The notes under the pieces: generated by a model
Told to the model about the DNA's origin: nothing
Database searches by the model: none
What the model saw: the letters and a program-made list of their open reading frames with translations, nothing else
Position numbers and translations under genes: made by a program
Shown: positions 8,298 through 18,096 of the stretch, one piece after another
How the letters are laid out: each line of letters starts with the position of its first letter
How positions within the stretch are numbered: the first letter of the stretch is position 1
Source: Thermomicrobiales bacterium
Lineage (GTDB): Bacteria; Chloroflexota; Chloroflexia; Thermomicrobiales; CADCWN01
Reading direction: 5' to 3'
NCBI GenBank assembly: GCA_030446685.1
Contig: JAUJMV010000017.1
Location: 91,217-143,955, forward strand
DNA: 52,739 bases

Positions 8298-9573
8298 TTA
8301 GGGCCGCGCCGCGTCGGCCGGCGCGGCGCGGCCCGCGCCGAGGACCGGGATCTCGGGCTTGATCGCGAACCGCAGCCTGGCGTGGGCGGCGCGCAAGGTC
8401 GCCTCGACCGCAGCGGGGTCGGCGCGCGCGCGAAGATAAAGCCGAGGTAGCTGGCCCCCTCCGGCAGCGGCACGATCCGCTGGCCCGGCTGCACGCCGAT
8501 CTCGACACCGGTGACGCCCGGCACTGCCGCGGCCTCCGCCCTCCCCCGCGACGCCGGTGAGGATGCCCGCGCCGGGGATCGGGATCATCATCACGCCGAC
8601 CGCGTCGCGCGCGGCGGCCGGGGGTCGGTGGGGGGATCGAGCGGCAGGCCGACCGCGTGCCGCAGGATCAGCTCCTCCAGCGACATCCCCGCCCCGAACT
8701 CGAGGATCGTCGAGCAGCGCCCGCCGATCGAGCGCCCCGCGACCTCGACGAGCCACGGCCCGCGCTCGTTGACGCGCAATTCGGCGTGGATCGGCCCAGT
8801 GCGCAGCCCGAGCGCGCGCGCCGCGTCCGCGGTCGCCCGCGCGATGGCCGCCTGCGTCGCGGCGGGCAGGCGGGACGGCGTGACGTAGATCGTCTCCTCG
8901 AAGAAGGGGCCGTCGAGCGGGTCGGGTTTGTCGAAGAGGGCCAGCACGCGCAGTTCGCCGTCGGTCAGCAGCCCCTCCAGCGCCACCTCGACGCCGGGGA
9001 TGAAATCTTCCACCAGGACCGTCGTCCCCGCCGGATCGTAGCCCTCGCCGAGCAGCAGGGCGCGGGTGCGGGCGAACGCGCCGCGACGGCGAACTCGTCC
9101 GCGTCGTCGGCACGGATCACGCCGCGGCTGCCCGATAGCAGCGTCGGCTTGACGACACAAGGGAAGGCGACCTGGGCGGCGAGCGCCCGCGGGTCGTCGG
9201 CGAGCGTGCAGCGGCGGAAGCCCGGCACCGGCACGCCGCCGCGCGCGCAGCCACTCGCGCATCAGCGCCTTATCGCGCGCGGCGAGCGCGGCGTCGGGGG
9301 CGTTGTGCGGCAGCCCGAGCGCGGCGCTGGCGGTGGCGGCCAGGAGGCTGGCGCTGTCGTCCACCGAGGACCGCGTCGAACGGCGCCCGTCGCGCCTCGG
9401 CCACGATCGTGGCGGTCGCCTCCTCCGGGCGGCCGAAGTCGAGCCCGAACGGCTGGCGCCAGTAGTCGGCCAGCGCCCGCGGCATGTCGATCCTTGACCA
9501 CGTTGACCACGCCCCCGGCGCGGTAGGTGAGCGGCGACGAGATCAGCACGCGCGGTCGCCTGCCGGTCGTCAT
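8298..9573 (-). CDS. ATP-grasp domain protein, multiply frameshifted
   Basis: A ~420-residue ATP-grasp enzyme, which would ligate a carboxylate to an amine or thiol nucleophile using ATP. Ordered pieces in changing frames: RVLISSPLTYRAGGVVNVV (N-terminus), LADYWRQPFGLDFGRPEEATATIVAEA, AATASAALGLPHNAPDAALAARDKALMREWL, VAFPCVVKPTLLSGSRGVIRADDADEF (lysine and Gly loop of the ATP-grasp fold), TVLVEDFIPGVEVALEGLL, GPIHAELRVNERGPWLVEVAGRSIGG (metal-binding region), and ARLRFAIKPEIPVLGAG before TAA 8298-8300. Six or more single-base indels are required. The pattern is like carbamoyl-phosphate-synthase-like or L-amino-acid ligases. Substrate unknown. Confidence 0.75.
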
Positions 9574-9625
9574 CGCGGTCCCTCCGCCGCCGCCAGGAAC
9601 GCCCCGGCGCGGTTAGGTGCCACCT

Positions 9626-9652
9626 CGCGCGTCGCCGCCATCGTTAACGCCG
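9626..9652. repeat. 27-bp direct repeat, copy 1
   Basis: Identical to 10055-10081; it contains GCCGCCATCGTTAACGCCG. Both copies are followed ~8-32 nt later by a shared AACAATGAT-GAGCGCCGC segment, so the repeated unit is at least ~60 bp with a variable middle. It lies in the gene-free stretch. Confidence 0.8.
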
Positions 9653-10054
9653 TCATCATCAACAATGATGAGCGCCGCAGCACGCGTCCCGTGTATAGCG
9701 GTCGCGGACCGGGTATTCGCGGAGAGGGGCGCTGGGTGGAAACCCATCGCTCACTCGCCACGGCTCACCTCCGCGGGTTAGAATACTCCCAGGCAGCATA
9801 CGGCATCGAGGCGCTGCGATCATCTCCCGCTCGCCGAGGTGGAGCCCTCGTCCGGCGCGGAGCCGCAATTCCTCTGGCTGCTGGCGCGGGGCAGGCGACG
9901 GCGGGGTCCGCGGCGATCACCGGCCGCTCGCCGAGCTGATTTGTGGGGTCGACTTGCGCCACTGCTGACGCTCGTTGATACTGGTTGCAATGATGTTGGC
10001 TGGCGATAGGCGAACAGGCGGAACTGGGGTGTGCGATCCGGCGAACGCCTGAAC

Positions 10055-10081
10055 CGCGCGTCGCCGCCATCGTTAACGCCG
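10055..10081. repeat. 27-bp direct repeat, copy 2
   Basis: Second exact copy of 9626-9652, 429 bp downstream and in the same orientation. It is again followed by AACAATGATT and GAGCGCCGC. Confidence 0.8.
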
Positions 10082-11231
10082 CCTTTCCGTCTATGCCGGC
10101 GCATGGGGCGCGTAACAATGATTGAGCGCCGCGGTTTATGTGCGTATACCTACCGCGAATCCGGCCGGAAGCGGGCGATTCTACCGCAGCGGTCCCGCTT
10201 GCCGGTGTATCGATACGTGTTGAGTGGGTTGGTCGGGTCGGTGTTGCCGGGTCAGCTGCGCGTGCTGGGGCCCCCGCGAACAGATCTTGCCCCCGTCGGT
10301 CGAGCACTATTCGACTCCCCCATTCCAAAGCCTCCCGGAAAGAACTCCCTACAATGACCACCGTTACAAAAGGGACAAGGATGAAAGCAGGAGCGGCTCC
10401 GCGTATGCGATAATCGAAAGGCTGCATCACTGCCAATGCCTACAAGAGTATCTGGTAGCGATGCGACACGCCAGAGGATAAGTAGATGTTACCGACGGCG
10501 GCAGCGGACATGCCTTGTAGTCTTCGGGCAGATGGAAGAGCGCTTGTTCCACCTTCTCGATCAATCCGGCCCCTGGAAGTAAGCGCAATTGCTGCACCAT
10601 ACCATGACTTCAACCATGTTACGGTGTCTTTGTCCCGCCCAAATAGCGGCGGCCAGATTCGGCGAACGGACAAGCGGGACTGGTGCTGGCGGGGTGGTCG
10701 CGGCAATCGCGATGGCTCGTGTGGGTAGTTGTCGCGTTTGCTGCGGTGGCGTACTCAACCTGGTCACGCCCGGCGCCGGGCGGCACGGATCGCTCACGGC
10801 AGCGCGCGATCAACGCACCCTCGCACCGACACCGCCATGCGTCCGACGCCCTTTGACCGGGCGTTTTTGGCGGCTTGTGGCCTGTTCAGGCGTTCCGCGT
10901 CGCCCGCCCGCCGATACCAGTGCTCCATCTCTCGCCGACCGAGAGATGCTCTTGAAACGTCAGCCATTTCACCATTCCCAAGGATACAACAGGATTCCGT
11001 ATTAGCGATGGGTTCCAACCCATCGGCCCTCCCCGCCGCTCCCCGGCCCCCGACAGATCCGCCTCCTCCACACACCCCCAAACCCGCCAATCACCGTTAC
11101 TCAATTCGCCGGCCGTCGTTAGAGTAGGTAACGGCGCACTGTTCCCCGGCGGCCCATCCGTTATGACACCCTGGTTGGGGAAGTGTGCCCGCCAAGTTCC
11201 CACCCCCCCGGGAGTTCGCAAGGAGGGGCAT

Positions 11232-13169
11232 GTGCTCGGCCACGTCAGACGCCGCACCGCCAGCCTCACCGGCGCGACCGCCGCGCCCGCGACGACAACT
11301 GCGCCCCCCGCCCGGTCGCGGCACACCGCCCGCCGGCGCTGGCTCGTCCCCTTCGCGCTCGGCGCGCTCGTCCCCCTGCTCCTCCTGACCATCGGCACGG
11401 CCTTCGCCCTCTCCTGGGACGGCGTCTATCCCGGCGTGCGCGCCAACGGCCTCGACCTCGGCGGGCTGAGCCGCCAGGAGGCCGCGGCGCGGATCGCCGC
11501 CGACGCCGCGCACTGGGAGGCGACGCCGCTCACCCTGACCGCGCCGGGGGCCACCTATTCGCCGACCCGCGCCGAACTCGGCCTGCGCTACGACCGCGCG
11601 GCCACGCTCGACGCCGCCTTCACCCAGGGGCGCGGCGGCGGCACCGTGGCACGCCTCTCGGCGATCCTCAACGCCGCCTGGCACGGCCGGGCCGTGGCGA
11701 TGCGCCACCAGATCGACGCGCCGGTCCTCAGTGACGCGGTGCGCGGACTGGCTGGATCGACCGATGTGCAGCCGCGCGATGGCGACCTGCGGATCGAGGG
11801 CGGGCGGGTGGTCATCACCCCGGCGGTCGAAGGGCGCGGCCTCGACCTCGACGCGGCGGCGCAGCAGATCGTCGCCAGCCTCGACGCCGACGCCCCCACG
11901 ACCCTCGCCCTGCCGGTGGCCGAGCGGCTCCAGCCGCGGATCAACGACGCAGTGCTGGCGGAAGCCCGCGCCCGCGCCGAGGCGCTACTGGCCGCCCCAA
12001 TCGAGCTAGCCGGCGCCGACCTCGCGCTCGACTACGACGCCGCGGCGATCGGCGCCTGGCTCGTCGTGCAGCGTGACCCGGCGGACGGCCAGCCCCTCGC
12101 CGTCGCCGTCGATCCGGCCCCAGTGCGCGCCGCGATCGAACCGCTGGCCCCGCGCGTCAGGCGCGAGCCGCGCGACGCCACCTATGCCTTCGACCCCGCG
12201 GCCGGCGGCTTCATCGCGACGACGCCCGCCCTCGACGGTCGCACGCTCGACACCGACGCCACGGTCGCCGCGGTGATCGCCGCGCTGGAAGGGCGGGGGC
12301 CGCGCCTGGTCCGCCCGGCGACGCGCGCCCAGACCCCCGCGCTCAGCACCGGCGACATCGCCGCGGCCAGCGCGCAGGCTCGGCAGACCTACCTGGCCGG
12401 GCCGCTCACCCTCGGCCACGGCGACCGCGCCTGGACCCTGCCGGTCGAGAAACTCGCCGGCTGGCTGACGATCGAGCCGGCCGCCGGTGGCGCGCGGCTC
12501 GTCTTCGACACCGACGCCCTCTCCGGCTACATTAACGGCCTGCAGAAGGAGATCGAGCGCCCGGCGGTCGACGCGACCTACACGATGGACGACGGCAGCG
12601 ATGTCTACCGCGTCACCGGCCCGAGCCAGGTCGGCCTGCGCCTCGACGGCCCCGCCGCCTACCGGGCCGCGATCCAGGCCCTGCGCGACGGGGGCGACCG
12701 CGGCCGCGCGCTCGCGCTCCCCGTGAACGAGATCCGCCCGAAGGTGACCGAGGCGGATGTCGTGGCCCTGGAGCCGGAGCGCTGGGTCGAGGTCGATCTC
12801 ACCCGCCAGCGGATGTACGCGGTGATCGGCAAGAAGCGAGTCTACACCGCGGTCATCTCCAGCGGCAAGCGGGGCTGGGAGACGCCGACCGGCACCTTCT
12901 ACATCAACCGCCGCGTCGCGAACGAGACGATGACGAGCGAGAGCATCGGCGCGGAGGAGTACTACGTCCTCGAGAACGTCCTCTACACTCAGTACTTCAC
13001 CGACGAGGGCCACGCGCTCCACTACTCCTGGTGGAAGACGCCGGAGAGCTTCGGCACCCCGAGCAGCCACGGCTGCCTCAGCGAGACCCTCAAGGACGCC
13101 GAATACTTCTGGCAGTTCGCCGGTGTCGGCACCCGCGTCACCATCGCCGGCAGGACGCCGCCGAACTGA
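11232..13169 (+). CDS. L,D-transpeptidase (YkuD) with peptidoglycan-binding repeats
   Basis: A 645-residue membrane-anchored L,D-transpeptidase that would cross-link or modify peptidoglycan stem peptides. The basic N-terminus is followed by a membrane segment at about residues 34-60 (WLVPFALGALVPLLLLTIG). A long exported region then carries two or more PG_binding_4/VanW-type units (for example WDGVYPGVRANGLDLGGLSRQEA). The C-terminal YkuD domain (about 525-645) has VEVDLTRQRMYAVI, GWETPTGTFYI and the catalytic SHGC with Cys615. The start is GTG 11232, with AAGGAGGGG at 11219-11227; an upstream in-frame ATG at 11163 has no such site. The final 80 bp are duplicated at 24.7 kb. Confidence 0.9.
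   Translation: MLGHVRRRTASLTGATAAPATTTAPPARSRHTARRRWLVPFALGALVPLLLLTIGTAFALSWDGVYPGVRANGLDLGGLSRQEAAARIAADAAHWEATPLTLTAPGATYSPTRAELGLRYDRAATLDAAFTQGRGGGTVARLSAILNAAWHGRAVAMRHQIDAPVLSDAVRGLAGSTDVQPRDGDLRIEGGRVVITPAVEGRGLDLDAAAQQIVASLDADAPTTLALPVAERLQPRINDAVLAEARARAEALLAAPIELAGADLALDYDAAAIGAWLVVQRDPADGQPLAVAVDPAPVRAAIEPLAPRVRREPRDATYAFDPAAGGFIATTPALDGRTLDTDATVAAVIAALEGRGPRLVRPATRAQTPALSTGDIAAASAQARQTYLAGPLTLGHGDRAWTLPVEKLAGWLTIEPAAGGARLVFDTDALSGYINGLQKEIERPAVDATYTMDDGSDVYRVTGPSQVGLRLDGPAAYRAAIQALRDGGDRGRALALPVNEIRPKVTEADVVALEPERWVEVDLTRQRMYAVIGKKRVYTAVISSGKRGWETPTGTFYINRRVANETMTSESIGAEEYYVLENVLYTQYFTDEGHALHYSWWKTPESFGTPSSHGCLSETLKDAEYFWQFAGVGTRVTIAGRTPPN
13082..13161 (+). repeat. 80-bp direct repeat, copy 1 (3' end of the L,D-transpeptidase gene)
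   Basis: Bases 13082-13161 match 24692-24771 with three mismatches. The repeat covers the codons for ETLKDAEYFWQFAGVGTRVTI and the GRTP before the stop. The two copies lie 11.6 kb apart in the same orientation and bracket the accessory island. Confidence 0.9.
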
Positions 13170-13359
13170 GCGTGGGGCATGGGGGCGTAGGTGACAGGAG
13201 AGGTTACGGGGGGGCGATGGCGGTCCAGACACTGCAATACGTGTCGGTCGGCCGACATCGGCGCCTGGTACCTGCTCGGCACGGGGAGCAGTGGGATAGG
13301 CCTCCGAAGTCGAGCTAAGGTTGGGCGCGGATTGGAACGCCGCCGAGGTGCCACGCGCT

Positions 13360-14391
13360 GGTAGCACCCCACGGAACCGTGGTCAGGCGGCATGGGCCGG
13401 CTCCCGTAGCCGGCGGGGCCGCCGGCCCCGCCGGCTGACGGGCGGTGGGGGTACGTTGAAGGTCAGGAGCTCATGCACCGACCAGCGGTGATCGGTCAGC
13501 CCCGCCACCTGCGCGGGGGTGCGGGCCGCCCACTTGCCCCCGGCATTGCCACAGGCTGTCATGCGGCCAGCAGAAGTTGTAGCAGGCGCCGACCAGCCAC
13601 ATCCCCGCCTCCAGCCTGGCGGCCCGGCGAGCAGCGGCCTGCGTCCGCCGCACCAGTACCGTCAGGTGGGCACGGGAGGTGGCATAGAGCCGTTCACGGT
13701 AGGCCGTGTTGATGACCGCGGTGACCGCGCCTGGGGTGGCGGCCGGCCGCGCCTGCACGGCCTCCTCCGCCCCCCGCGCGACCCGCCGCTTGGCGTACTG
13801 GTGGCCGACCCGGCTGGCCCGTGCGTACCGCTTCGCCGAAGAGCCGCCGCGCCCGGGACACGTCGCTGCACAGCCCGTCGACGCATAACAGCACGTCCTG
13901 GGTCGGGCCGCACGTACGCACCCGCTCCAGCAGGGCGTGGATCAGCCGCCGGTCGCGGTGGGCGCTGACCGCCCCGCCCCGACCCGCAAGCGGGCACCCC
14001 AGCCGGCTCGCCACCGCCAGCGCCGTGGCCATCCACAGCACCCCGCCGCTGATCTGCACGCGCAGTTCGTCGGCCTGCAGCTGCCCCAGCTCGACGCGCC
14101 CGGCCTGCACGATATGCTCGTGGAACCTGCTGGCACTGTGCGCCCGCCGCCGCTTCGTTGCATTGAACGTCTTGTCGCACCGCTTACAGCGGTAGCGGCC
14201 CTCGCGCTGGCTCTGGATCACGATGGGCCCCTCGCCCCGGCGCCCGTGGGCCCAGCAGGCCGCGTTGTGGCAGAATTGTTCCTGCAGGGCCATGCCCCTC
14301 CTCCGGCTGACCTCAAGCATCAGCAAGAATGGGGCATGGCTCGCTATTTGTTCGACCCCACGGCCCAGCCACGGTTCCGTGGGGCGCTACC
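13360..14391 (-). mobile_element. IS1-like insertion sequence with terminal inverted repeats and target duplication
   Basis: Left end 13360-13382 (GGTAGCACCCCACGGAACCG...) and right end 14369-14391 are inverted repeats of 23 bp with one mismatch. The flanks carry an identical 8-bp direct repeat CACGCGCT (13352-13359 and 14392-14399), which would be 9 bp if one terminal C is shared. A GGT-starting end, an 8-9 bp target duplication and a ~1-kb size fit the IS1 family. The element carries one minus-strand transposase gene with a zinc-ribbon N-terminus. The right end sits only 46 bp upstream of the first FemAB-like gene. Confidence 0.88.
13383..14293 (-). pseudogene. IS1-like transposase, reading frame broken
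   Basis: A DDE-type transposase of an IS1-like element. ATG 14293 follows GGAGGAGGGG and starts MALQEQFCHNAACWAHG. The zinc-finger part has CHNAAC and CKRCDKTFNATKRRR, followed by HIVQAGRVELGQLQADELRV and a VLLCVDGLCSDV acidic motif. The frame changes near 13790, continuing as AVTAVINTAYRERLYATSRAHLTVLVRR and LEAGMWLVGACYNFCWPHDSL. It changes again near 13530, giving RTPAQVAGLTDHRWSVHELL before TGA 13383-13385. IS1 uses programmed frameshifting between insA and insB, but two separate breaks here look more like decay or sequence error. Confidence 0.8.
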
Positions 14392-14436
14392 CACGCGCTC
14401 TTGCAGAGAAAGTACGCAAGAACATAGAATATTGCC

Positions 14437-15372
14437 ATGACTTCTTTTCTCCACTCGCCCACCTGGCAACGCTTCCAAGAAGCGGTTGGCCGCGCCGTTC
14501 TACGCCAGGACGACCAGTTGTACATCCAGCGAACGCTCCCCTTCGGCGACTCCTTCACCTGTTCGCGCTGTCGCTGGGGTACCGAACACAGACTCCCGAG
14601 GTTCGCAAAGAGGCCGTTTTTCGTCCGGCTGGAGCCCATCGACGAGCGGTCGTGCCGCAACTTGCAAGGTTTCGCGGAGCAGCGCCGCTTGTCCCTGCGC
14701 GCCACCGCTTCCGTGCAGCCACGGCAGACGAGCGTGCTGGACATCACCCGGCCCCCCGCCGAAATCCTGCGGCACATGCATCCGAAGCATCGCTACAACA
14801 TCCGCTTGGCGGAGCAGCGTGGCGTCGAGGTCCGGGCCTACTCGGACGGGCTGGTCGAGCAGTTCGACCGGTTTTGGGCCCTGCTTACGAGTACCGCCGG
14901 CCGTCACCGTTTCCGCACCCACGGCCGGCGGTACTACCGGACCATGCTCCGCGAGCTGGAGAGGGACAAGATGGCGCACCTGGTCATCGCGAGCGCCGGC
15001 GGAGAGGACTTGGCCGCGATGATCCTCATCACGCACCAGGGGACCGCCACCTACCTGCACGGCGCATCGGGCGCCCACCTGAAGCAGCTCATGGCCCCGC
15101 ACCTCATGCACTGGCGGGCCCTGAACTTCGCCAAGGACCTTGGCTGCGCCGTGTACGACCTCTGGGGCACCAATGCCGTCTACGAGCGGGGCGCGAAAAG
15201 GTGGCGGCCACGGGCCGGGGACCCCTCCGCCGGCACGACCCGCTTCAAGCTCGGCTTCGGCGGAACCATCACCAACTATCCCGGGACATACGATCTGGTC
15301 CTCCGGCCTCTCTACTATGCCGCGTATGCGCGCTTGAGAGCTTGGCGGAGCCGGAGACGCGCTTTTCGCTGA
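14437..15372 (+). CDS. FemAB-like peptidyltransferase (GNAT fold), first copy
   Basis: A 311-residue FemAB-family protein. The family adds amino acids to lipid-linked peptidoglycan precursors or acts on other surface molecules, with a duplicated GNAT fold. It opens with FLHSPTWQRFQEAVGR and has the family block HMHPKHRYNIRLAEQRGVEV (about 110-130). A second half contains AMILITHQGTATYLHGASGAH and YDLWGTNAVYERG, ending TRFKLGFGGTITNYPGTYDL. There is no signal peptide. The start at ATG 14437 lacks a strong ribosome site and lies close behind the IS1-like element. Only distantly like the second copy at 18.1 kb, so probably not a recent duplication. Confidence 0.85.
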   Translation: MTSFLHSPTWQRFQEAVGRAVLRQDDQLYIQRTLPFGDSFTCSRCRWGTEHRLPRFAKRPFFVRLEPIDERSCRNLQGFAEQRRLSLRATASVQPRQTSVLDITRPPAEILRHMHPKHRYNIRLAEQRGVEVRAYSDGLVEQFDRFWALLTSTAGRHRFRTHGRRYYRTMLRELERDKMAHLVIASAGGEDLAAMILITHQGTATYLHGASGAHLKQLMAPHLMHWRALNFAKDLGCAVYDLWGTNAVYERGAKRWRPRAGDPSAGTTRFKLGFGGTITNYPGTYDLVLRPLYYAAYARLRAWRSRRRAFR

Positions 15373-15651
15373 GAAGAGGTCTGGGGCAGACCGCCAGGGG
15401 TGAGCTGCCTGCTGTGCGGGGGGAGCGATCGGAGGGCCGTATCGACAGCCCCCTGCCTCGCGCCGCCACACCCCGCGGGCGCTCCCCGCGCCCCCCCGGG
15501 GCCGGCCCCGGCGTCCGCCCGGCGAGGAGGTTTGGGGATCGGGGGGCCAACGCCGTTCGCCGCGCGTCGGGGCGGTTCGCCGACCCCGGGGGGGGCGCGG
15601 GGAGTCGGCCAGCCGTGGCGTTTGCGGGCCGGCCGCTGTATCATTCTCCCC

Positions 15652-17229
15652 ATGGCAGCGATCTTTCGGCTGGTGTTCTCGATATCGGCGGTGACCGCCC
15701 TCTCGCGGGTGACGGGGTACGCGCGGACGATGGTGGCCGCGGCGGTCCTCGGGACCGGGGTGGTGGCCAACGCCTTCGCGGTCGCCAGCGGGTTGTCGAC
15801 CCTGATCTACGACCTCTTCATGGGCGGCATCCTCTGGTCGATCTTCGTCCCGCTCCTCGTCGAGCGCCTGACCGCCCACGGCGAAGAGGACGCCCAGCGC
15901 CTCACCAACGCCCTCCTCACCCTCATCCTGCCGTTCCTCGCCGCGGTGGCCCTCCTCGGGGTGGTCTTCGCCGAGCCCCTGGTGGACCTCTCGACGAGAT
16001 GGGCGGACTCGGCGAAGCTCTCCCCGCAGGCGGCGCGGGAGACGACGGAGCTCGCGGTCCTGCTCTTCCGCTTCTCCATCCTCCACGTCTTCTTCTACGG
16101 CATCAGCACCGTCGGCACCGGCGTCCTCAACGCCCACCGGCGCTTCTTCCTCCCGACCTTCGCCCCGGTCCTCAACAACCTGTTCGCCGTGGCCTGCTTT
16201 GGGGGCTACGCCCTGCTCGCCCCGAGGAACCCCGGGGCCGCCGTCTACCTGCTCGCCGCCACCACGTTGGGGGTCGCGGTGATGTCGCTGGTGCTGCTCC
16301 CGGCGATGTACCGCCTCGGCTACAGGCTGCGCCCGGCCTTCGGCCACCCGGCCCTCCTCCCCGCCATGAGGCTCGCCGGTCCCCTGCTCGTCTTCGTGGC
16401 GGCGGCGGCCGGCCTCCAGTTCTTCGCCACCCTGCTCGCCACCGAGTTCAACGCCGCGCCGCAGCTAGGCTACGCCTTCGTCGTCTTCTCGCTCCCCTTC
16501 GGCATCTTCATCATCGCCCTCGAGACCGCCCTCATGCCCGAGCTCTCGGAGCAGCACGTCCGCGGGGACACGGAGGGCTACCGGGAGACCCTCTCCTTCG
16601 GCCTCAGGACGATGGCGTTCATCATCGTCCCGTCCTCCGTCGGCCTCATCGCCCTCGCGACCCCCGCGATCGGCTTTCTCTACGAGCGCGGGGAGTTCAC
16701 CGCCGAGGACACGGCGGTCGTCGCGAACATCCTCGTCGCCTACTCGGTGGGGCTGCTCGGCTACTCGACGTACTTCCTCCTCATCCGGGCGTCCTACTCG
16801 CGACGGAACACGAAGACCCCCGCCCGCCTGAACGTCGGGCTCTTCGCGCTCTACGTTGCCCTCGCCTCCGGCCTCTCGCGCCTCGTGGGGGTGGTCGGCA
16901 TGGCGCTCGCGGTCTCGGTGGCCTACGCCGTCCTCGCCCTCTTCTGCCTGGCGGCGACGAGGCGGGAGATACAACGGCTCGGCGGCCGGCGCCTCCTGCG
17001 CTCCCTGACCAAGATCCTGATCGCGGGGGCGGCCATGTACGCCGTCGCCCGCGGGGGCACGGCGCTCCTCGGGACCGGCACTAGCACCCCGGAGCGGGCG
17101 CTTATCCTCGCCGTCGTCGGGGGCGTCTCGCTCGCGGCCTACCTCGGGGTCGCTTCCCTGCTCCAAGCGGAGGAACTGAAGCCGGCCGTCGCCCTCTTGC
17201 GGCGACGGGTGCCCGAGGCGGAAGATTAG
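15652..17229 (+). CDS. murJ: MurJ-type lipid II / lipid-linked flippase
   Basis: A 525-residue polytopic membrane protein of the MVF/MurJ family, which flips lipid-linked peptidoglycan precursor or related lipid-linked intermediates outward. About 14 hydrophobic segments are visible. Family-type stretches include SAVTALSRVTGYARTMVAAA (TM1 with conserved Arg), GILWSIFVPLL, FFYGISTVGTGVLNAHRRFFLP and FALPF-like FVVFSLPFGIFIIALETALMPELS. The start ATG 15652 gives a normal N-terminus; an open frame extends upstream to 15400 but has no family similarity. Its location among FemAB genes suggests an accessory flippase dedicated to this pathway rather than the housekeeping MurJ, which is inferred. Confidence 0.88.
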   Translation: MAAIFRLVFSISAVTALSRVTGYARTMVAAAVLGTGVVANAFAVASGLSTLIYDLFMGGILWSIFVPLLVERLTAHGEEDAQRLTNALLTLILPFLAAVALLGVVFAEPLVDLSTRWADSAKLSPQAARETTELAVLLFRFSILHVFFYGISTVGTGVLNAHRRFFLPTFAPVLNNLFAVACFGGYALLAPRNPGAAVYLLAATTLGVAVMSLVLLPAMYRLGYRLRPAFGHPALLPAMRLAGPLLVFVAAAAGLQFFATLLATEFNAAPQLGYAFVVFSLPFGIFIIALETALMPELSEQHVRGDTEGYRETLSFGLRTMAFIIVPSSVGLIALATPAIGFLYERGEFTAEDTAVVANILVAYSVGLLGYSTYFLLIRASYSRRNTKTPARLNVGLFALYVALASGLSRLVGVVGMALAVSVAYAVLALFCLAATRREIQRLGGRRLLRSLTKILIAGAAMYAVARGGTALLGTGTSTPERALILAVVGGVSLAAYLGVASLLQAEELKPAVALLRRRVPEAED

Positions 17230-18096
17230 CGGAGCCGTCGGCTGTCCGCACAAAGCACGGGCGAGCGCCGGTCGCACCCGGAGGCGGCGTGCGAAAACCT
17301 CGCAGCCTTCGCCGCTTGGACGCTCACGAAGGCCGGGCGAGCGAGCGTCCGGCAAGGGGCGCTGACCGCCGAGCGGGCGAGCGCCGCCTCTCCGAACGGA
17401 GAGGGTTCTCTCGTGGGCAGCTCGGAGAAGGCCCTCCTCGACGCCCCCCATACGCCCAGGGGCATACTGCAGGGCGGGCGAGGCGCCGATCGAGGCAGTC
17501 AGCGGGACCACGGGCGCGCGGGGCGACCGACGCTGGCGCCGGGCCCGGGCGCCGAACGCCCACCGAGCAAGCGGTATCCCGGCCGTCAGGCGAAATCCCC
17601 GCCTCGACGCCACGCGTGGCGCTCGCTTCGGGCGTGTGCCGATGGGCCTGGGGGAGGTCCGCGAAGGGATCTGGGGCTACCCTCCCTCCAGGAGGAGGCG
17701 CTCGCGCGACGGGAAAGGATGGTGTACGGCCACCTCACTCCCGGGGCCGTGTCGAAGTCGTCCAGCACCCGCGGCTCGTTGTAGAGGCGTCGGGCAGGAC
17801 GCCCAACTTGCCCCGGCAGCGTACCATGGGATACCATGGGACAGGTCGCGGGGCGTTTAGTTGCACGCCCCTACGACACGAACGGCGCCAACTTCACCGG
17901 AAAGCCCGGCTTTGACACCGCCCCACCGCACTCCCGCCGCGACTTGACTACCGTCGCCCCGATTCCTAAACTGCTGCCGGCCGCACGTAAACGGCGGTGC
18001 ATCTGCCGGGCGCCTTTTAGCCAGCAACTGCACCGCTATCCAGGGGCGCTCGGCATGACCCCTCGTCCGATCAGGCAGAAAACATTGGAGGTTCGT
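17230..18096. other. 867-bp stretch without a recognisable gene
   Basis: No open frame here resembles a conserved protein. A 10-bp unit (TACCATGGGA) is tandemly repeated at 17822-17841. An open frame continuous with the downstream FemAB gene begins at 17836, but its first ~87 codons have no family similarity. Confidence 0.5.

Larger units (their letters stand above)
9574..11231. other. Long region without a recognisable gene
   Basis: About 1.66 kb in which none of the open frames looks like a conserved protein. I found no tRNA-like cloverleaf. A 27-bp direct repeat is present (listed separately). Bases ~10330-10640 are visibly AT-richer than the surroundings and could hold decayed coding DNA or regulatory sequence. 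Confidence 0.5.

Noticed and set aside
14223..17084. 953-codon plus-strand open frame across FemAB and MurJ
   Set aside because: Shadow of the MurJ frame at high GC; the MurJ frame itself has membrane segments and family motifs.
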